A stretch of DNA of 46,344 nt from an uncultured Alphaproteobacteria bacterium. Its GTDB lineage: Bacteria > Pseudomonadota > Alphaproteobacteria > Thalassobaculales > Thalassobaculaceae. Location: contig CALMRI010000027.1 in NCBI GenBank assembly GCA_937776645.1, forward strand, positions 1 through 46,344, read 5' to 3'. The notes below the pieces were generated by a model, which ran no database searches, was not told the origin of the DNA, and saw only the letters and a program-made list of their open reading frames with translations. A program made the translations under genes and the position numbers. Positions 42,677 to 46,344 of the stretch are shown piece after piece; within the stretch, counting starts at the first letter, position 1; each line of letters begins with the position of its first letter.

Positions 42677-43214
42677 TGAATCACGGGCGTTTGTGCCCGT
42701 TAAGATTGCGGTTTTGACGGTCTCGGATACCCGAAGCCTGGCGGAAGACCGTTCCGGCGACACCCTGGTGGCCCGCCTTGAGGGTGACGGCCACGTCCTG
42801 GCCGACCGAGCCATCGTCAAAGATGAAGTTCCCGAGATTGTAAAGCGATTGCGGTTGTGGATTGCCGAGCCTGAGGTCGACGTGGTGATCTCGACAGGCG
42901 GAACTGGGGTTACCGGCCGGGACGTGACGCCGGAAGCTTTCAAGGCGGTCTTTGAAAAGGAGATCGAAGGGTTTGGCGAGCTGTTCCGCTGGATCAGCTA
43001 CCAGAAGATCGGCACCTCGACGATCCAGTCGCGCGCCATTGGCGGGGTTGCGGGTGGGACCTATTTGTTCGCGCTTCCAGGCTCAACCGGAGCCTGCAAG
43101 GACGCCTGGGACGAGATTCTGCGTAATCAGTTGGATATTCGCTTTCGGCCCTGCAATTTCGTCGAGATCATGCCCCGTCTGCGCGAGCATGAAGCCTTTG
43201 GCCGGGCGTCCTGA
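42663..43214 (+). CDS. moaB: Molybdenum cofactor biosynthesis protein MoaB
   Basis: MoaB/MogA-type proteins adenylylate molybdopterin before molybdenum insertion. The 183-residue protein shows VKIAVLTVSDTRSLAEDRSGD, the MPT-binding TGGTGVTGRDVTPEAFKAV, and the LPGSTGACKDAWDEIL end, all typical of the family. The ATG at 42663 is close to the end of slt (overlap 14 bases); the frame stays open further upstream inside slt, but homology begins at PVKIAVLT. No other Mo-cofactor gene is in the window. The last 47 bases overlap the end of the convergent glycosyltransferase gene. The frame is intact. Confidence 0.94.
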   Translation: MPGIDESRAFVPVKIAVLTVSDTRSLAEDRSGDTLVARLEGDGHVLADRAIVKDEVPEIVKRLRLWIAEPEVDVVISTGGTGVTGRDVTPEAFKAVFEKEIEGFGELFRWISYQKIGTSTIQSRAIGGVAGGTYLFALPGSTGACKDAWDEILRNQLDIRFRPCNFVEIMPRLREHEAFGRAS

Positions 43215-43797
43215 ACCGGGCCACTGTCAGGTCGCCAACCACATCCACATCGGCCAGCGTTTCTAGTAAAACGACCTTATTGTGCGGTCCGAAACCCTCG
43301 ACCGTATCGGCCATTGCATGCGGCCCGGACCAGCGAACCGGACCAAACGGCGGCGGTTTGCGCCGTCGCCGCATGCCGATCAGCCAATAACCGCCATCGC
43401 GGGCCGGCCCAAGCACCATGTCGGCGCGACCCAAAGCTCGGAACGCGGCCCGGATGTGGTGCGGTTTAATATCCGGGATATCGCTTCCGATCAGAACCAC
43501 GGGGCCCGGGCCGGGTGCGGCTAAGGCGAGGCGCATGCGCGCGCCGAGATCGCCTGATTCTTGTGCATGGCGGGTCCAACCTTGTGGCCAAATCGGTTTG
43601 GCCCGTGCGGTTCCCGGCGTAACGAACAGATGGCGATGCCAAGGCTCAGCGCCATTGAGCCGGCGAAGCAGGTTCGCCAACTGTCGGCGGTACCAGAACG
43701 TCGCGGCAACCGACCCGATTTCGGCGCCGAGCCGTCTCTTGACCCGGCCGATCCGGGGCTCCCTGGCGAAAACAATCAGATGATTGCGTCGAACCAT
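43168..43797 (-). CDS. TIGR04282-type glycosyltransferase (DUF2064)
   Basis: This 209-residue protein has the nucleotidyl/glycosyltransferase-like fold of DUF2064. The N-terminus is LIVFAREPRIGRVKRRLGAEIG, followed by GDLGARMRLAL, the metal-binding GSDIPDIKPHHI, and the catalytic ARDGGYWLIGMR. The family is annotated as arsenosugar-biosynthesis glycosyltransferase in TIGRFAMs (TIGR04282), usually next to TIGR04283, as here; direct experimental support for that name is limited. It starts 5 bases after the stop of the TIGR04283 gene. The C-terminus beyond DVDVVGDL is an extension, reaching over moaB. The frame is intact. Confidence 0.85.
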   Translation of the reverse strand: MVRRNHLIVFAREPRIGRVKRRLGAEIGSVAATFWYRRQLANLLRRLNGAEPWHRHLFVTPGTARAKPIWPQGWTRHAQESGDLGARMRLALAAPGPGPVVLIGSDIPDIKPHHIRAAFRALGRADMVLGPARDGGYWLIGMRRRRKPPPFGPVRWSGPHAMADTVEGFGPHNKVVLLETLADVDVVGDLTVARFRTPGQRLHARADGA

Positions 43798-43802
43798 TCC
43801 GG

Positions 43803-44607
43803 CTATCCGTAAAGCTTGGCGATCCAGCGCGGCGGCAAGCGCAGGAAAAACAGCGAAAGACAGATGAAGTTTCTAACGATCCGCACGAGATAACCGGCCT
43901 GTTGGTAACGGGCCGGCGAGGTGACCGCTCGGACATCGAACAGGGCGAAGCGGGCCATGCCGATCCGTCGAACGATCTCAACATCTTCCATCAGCGGCAG
44001 GGCTTTGTAACCCCCGAGGCGAGAGTAGAAGCGGCGATGGATCAACAGACCCTGATCGCCATAGGGAAGGCCCAGCCAATTGTTGCGCCAACGCACCAGT
44101 CGCTCCAGCCGTCGGGCGGCGGGCGCGGGATCGTCTCAAGGCGAAGGAAAATACGGCGGCGCGGTCGCGATTGCGTTCGTCTGAGGCGAAAACTATGACC
44201 GTAGCATCCCAGCCGCGCTCCAGGACCGTGTCGGCATGGAGAAACAAGAGCCATTCGCCCCGAGCGGCCTTGGCGCCAGCGATCAGTTGCTGGCCGCGGC
44301 CGCTTTCGGCTTGGATGACCCGGGCGCCGAGATCTGCGGCGATCTGCGCGGTCGAATCGGTGGAGGTCGAATCGGCGACCACGATGTCCAGATCGATCCC
44401 GCGACGGCTGGCCGTGGCGAAGGCGGCAATGGTATTTGGCAAGGTCTCGCCGGCATTCAGCGTCGGTATCACGACCGATAGGCTCAGTCGGTCCGGGCGC
44501 GCCGGGTCAATGGTCAGCCGGTCAGGCGCCTCTGTCTTGGCTGCTAGGGTCGTCCCAGCACCCGCCTTAACGCCTGTCGCGGCAGTTTTGTCGTGGGGCC
44601 GTCTCAC
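43803..44607 (-). CDS. TIGR04283-type glycosyltransferase family 2, one frameshift
   Basis: A GT-A glycosyltransferase with LSVVIPTLNAGETLPNTIAAF at about residue 42, IVVADSTSTDSTAQIA and LFLHADTVLERGWD (the DxD-like HAD). At about 44120 the frame breaks: AAVFSFAL continues, after removing one base, as DDPAPAARRLERLVRWRNN and then LGLPYGDQGLLIHRRFY. After this, GGYKALPLMEDVEIVRRI is the normal end of the catalytic region. The span of 805 nt fits a single insertion (267 residues repaired). It is paired with the TIGR04282 gene, with which it shares an operon. The C-terminal hydrophobic helix (RIVRNFICLSLFFLRLPP) may attach it to the membrane. Confidence 0.88.
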
Positions 44608-44686
44608 GATGAGGCCTTCCGCTGGTATGCGTAATTCGTGTTACACAAAGGCCAGGATAGCCCACAGACGCAACAGTGATGTCCAC

Positions 44687-45751
44687 ATGAGCGCACCCGT
44701 CGATCTCTCCTCACTCCATGCCGCGCTCGTGGCGCGGCCGCAATTCGCGGCAATTCGTCCGGACGACCTCGAACGGCTCCCCGACAAAGGCTTGGCCCAT
44801 GATCATGTTCGGATCAAGGGTCTTCGTCTGCGTTCGCAGCAACCATTGGTCCGGCTGCCTCGGTTGAGCCAGTTCGGCCTCGATGCCTTGAGCAACCTGA
44901 GTTATCAGGCGACCTGCTTCGAGCGGGCCAGTCGTAGCGGCCATGTGCCGGAGCTGCTCGACCGGATCGAGCCGTCTGAATTCTTGCCGATGGGCGCGTT
45001 GGTGGTTGCGGAGATCGAGGGCGGGCCGGTGCGCCTGCCGGAACACTTGGCCAGCATGGCGGAGTGTCTGGCGCGGGTGCATCTTTTGCCGGTTCCCGAG
45101 CGGGTCGAGCGCCGGCCACTGGCGGATCATGGTGACCCGGTCACCGGCATCATGGGTTTCATTGAAGCGCAGGCGCCGTTCATCAAGGCCTCGGCCCGTG
45201 ATTCTGAAGCTGTCCGTTTGCTTGACGAGGAACTCGCCTGGGCTCGTGGCTTCGCCGCCGCGCATGCTGGGTTGCATCCACCGGTGCGGCTGTGCCTCAC
45301 CGACACCCATCCCTGGCAATTTCATGGCCGACCATGACGGACAGTGTCCATTTCACCGATCTGGAAAAAGCGCTGTATGGCTCGCCGGCCGTCGATTTGG
45401 GGCATGCAACGGTCCTGACTTCGACCCTCTGGGATATCGATGTGCAGGCCGAACTATCTTTTGGCGACGTGCAAAATTTCTATGCTGCTTATCTTGGCTT
45501 TCTTCCAGCGGTCACCGCGGCGGCCCTGCAGCCCTTGGTTGCTGCCGATGCGGCGCCTCGCTTGGCTTCGGTCGACCACCTGGAGCTGCAAGTGGTATGC
45601 TGAGCGGTATCGTGACCAGCCGGTGGAAATCGGATTGCGCGCCAGGGTGCAGGACCATGTTGGCAGGCGTCTTGCCAGCTTTGTCGAAGTGGAAACCATC
45701 ACCCGGGTGCGCGCCGAATGGATCGGGATGAACCGTCTCGCGCTGGAGTGA
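44687..45751 (+). CDS. Phosphotransferase-fold (APH/choline-kinase-like) protein, about three frameshifts
   Basis: The reading starts at the ATG at 44687 (MSAPVDLSSLHAALVARP). The fold resembles aminoglycoside phosphotransferases and related kinases: AECLARVHLLP, then the catalytic loop region LTDTHPGNFM, and the metal-binding segment VHFTDLEKALYGSPAVDLGHATV. Two insertions at about 45312 and 45335 shift the frame between these blocks, and a third near 45590 leads to YAERYRDQPVEIGLRAR and an end at 45751 (about 353 residues repaired). The pieces are in order and conserved, so this is probably one intact gene with sequence errors. Substrate unknown. The start is divergent from the glycosyltransferases. 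Confidence 0.75.
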
Positions 45752-45771
45752 GGCGCGTTCTGGAGGGGCCG

Positions 45772-45966
45772 GTGGCATCGAACGTGATCAATCTACGCGC
45801 CGTCCGCAAGCGCAAGGCCCGGGCCGAGAGCGTCGAACCAGGCCTCGCAGAACCGGGCGCGCTTTGGGCGTGACAAGGCGGAAAAGGCCTTGGACGCTCA
45901 CGAACGTGCGACCAGGCGGATCGCTCCCACGACGGCCACCGCATCGACGACGAGACTGACCAATAG
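45772..45966 (+). CDS. DUF4169 protein, two compensating frameshifts
   Basis: Small alphaproteobacterial protein of unknown role. It starts at the GTG at 45772 after GGAGGGG and reads VASNVINLRAVRKRKARAESVE; one base removed near 45838 leads to QASQNRARFGRDKAEKALDAHE, the typical DUF4169 Arg/Lys/Ala-rich body; a second shift near 45925 gives DGHRIDDETDQ and a stop at 45966. The repaired length is about 64 residues, normal for the family. It is 20 bases after the phosphotransferase gene. As it stands neither the first nor the second frame encodes the full protein. Confidence 0.75.
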
Positions 45967-45990
45967 AACTTTTACCGATCAATTGGTATT

Positions 45991-46022
45991 ATTTGCCCGG
46001 GTGTGCGCTCGGCCGGGCAAAT
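45991..46022 (+). terminator. Probable intrinsic terminator after the DUF4169 gene
   Basis: A perfect 10-base inverted repeat, ATTTGCCCGG (45991-46000) and CCGGGCAAAT (46013-46022), with a 12-base loop, is followed by TGTTCTTTATG. It lies 24 bases after the DUF4169 stop. The T run is interrupted, so strength is uncertain. Confidence 0.6.
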
Positions 46023-46061
46023 TGTTCTTTATGTGTTCTATATTTTTAATACGATCGTGGG

Positions 46062-46344
46062 GTGATCCAAGACCTGACCCTTGAGCGCCTAACGACGGTG
46101 CGTAAGGGGCGTGGCGCTATCTCCAGTGGTACCGGCCGGTTTGAGCGTCAGGTCCGGGTGGCGGTCGAGGACGATTGGCTCGGCGACCTTGAGGCGTTGC
46201 CGCCGATGCGCACGACGGTTGGCCATGACACCAGTCGCACGGTGATTGGCCGCAACAATTCGCCGGATATTCCGTTCGATCGGTCGATCAATTCCTACCG
46301 GGGGTGTGAGCATGGCTGCATCTACTGCTTCGCCCGGCCTCCCC
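46062..46344 (+). CDS. PA0069-family radical SAM protein (3' end cut by window edge)
   Basis: The frame from the GTG at 46062 (or the next GTG at 46098) reads RKGRGAISSGTGRFERQVRV, DDWLGDLEALPP and RTVIGRNNSPDIPFDRSINSYRGCEHGCIYCFARP before the window ends. The CxxxCxxC motif that holds the radical-SAM iron-sulfur cluster is complete (C-E-H-G-C-I-Y-C). The stretch RKGRGA...GRFE and SINSYRGCEHGCIYC are typical of the PA0069 family, a branch related to spore photoproduct lyase with unknown substrate. About three-quarters of the protein lies beyond the window. The true start is uncertain. AT-rich sequence at 46024-46055 probably carries its promoter. Confidence 0.85.
   Translation, partial: MIQDLTLERLTTVRKGRGAISSGTGRFERQVRVAVEDDWLGDLEALPPMRTTVGHDTSRTVIGRNNSPDIPFDRSINSYRGCEHGCIYCFARPP

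Noticed and set aside
1..46344. CRISPR arrays, insertion sequences, integrases or phage genes
   Set aside because: I saw no regularly spaced direct repeats, no transposase or integrase motifs and no phage structural genes on either strand.

Overview
The window is origin-proximal chromosome from an alphaproteobacterium, most like the Rhodospirillales. Three things support this: the gene order secB-dnaQ-coaE-maf-ppsR / hemE-hemJ-rho / mnmE-mnmG-rsmG-parA-parB-holA; the RP001(ppsR)/hemE junction that carries oriC in Caulobacter and Rickettsia; and alphaproteobacterial families such as DUF3576, DUF4169, the CFA-type uracil-DNA glycosylase and a PodJ-like polar protein. Both window edges cut genes: secB on the left and a PA0069-type radical SAM gene on the right.

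Layout. 1-3231: a minus-strand run of ppsR, maf, coaE and dnaQ, with secB entering on the plus strand. 3232-3654: putative oriC. 3655-6602: hemE, hemJ (late haem synthesis) and rho. 6681-8251: a quinone oxidoreductase and an alkylguanine repair enzyme on the minus strand, then a remnant of a DUF255 thioredoxin-domain gene. 8647-14650: the tRNA-modification and chromosome-segregation operon, with two perfect parS sites and one degenerate one inside it. 14676-19491: holA, lptE, leuS and a DUF3576 lipoprotein on the minus strand. 19790-20914: a major porin with a strong terminator. 20967-26152: an accessory island with a decayed sulfotransferase gene and an operon of a JmjC-type oxygenase, a PAPS sulfotransferase and a TPR-sulfotransferase fusion. 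26154-30800: yggS, an L,D-transpeptidase, ribA, an alpha/beta hydrolase and an orphan OmpR-type regulator. 31207-35239: tRNA-Gln and three tandem genes sharing one N-terminal module, the last of which has PodJ architecture. 35271-42676: ispE, a TPR lipoprotein, ETF-QO, a uracil-DNA glycosylase and a soluble lytic transglycosylase. 42663 to the end: moaB, a paired TIGR04282/TIGR04283 glycosyltransferase set, a phosphotransferase-fold protein, DUF4169 and the radical SAM fragment.

The replication and segregation functions (oriC, parS, ParA, ParB, HolA, DnaQ) and the cell-pole and wall functions (PodJ-like cluster, Slt, L,D-transpeptidase, LptE) fit a polarly organised cell. The least familiar unit is the JmjC oxygenase-sulfotransferase operon, which could install a hydroxyl group and then sulfate it on a protein or peptide.

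Data quality matters here. Genes between about 1.5 and 4.7 kb (coaE, maf, ppsR and above all hemE) and between about 44.1 and 46.0 kb carry many single-base frameshifts, yet the protein sequence stays well conserved when read across frames. This looks like local base-calling error rather than gene decay. By contrast, the sulfotransferase at 21 kb and the DUF255 remnant at 8.4 kb also lack key motif residues and look truly degraded. All function calls come from reading the sequence and recalled family knowledge; no database search was run.
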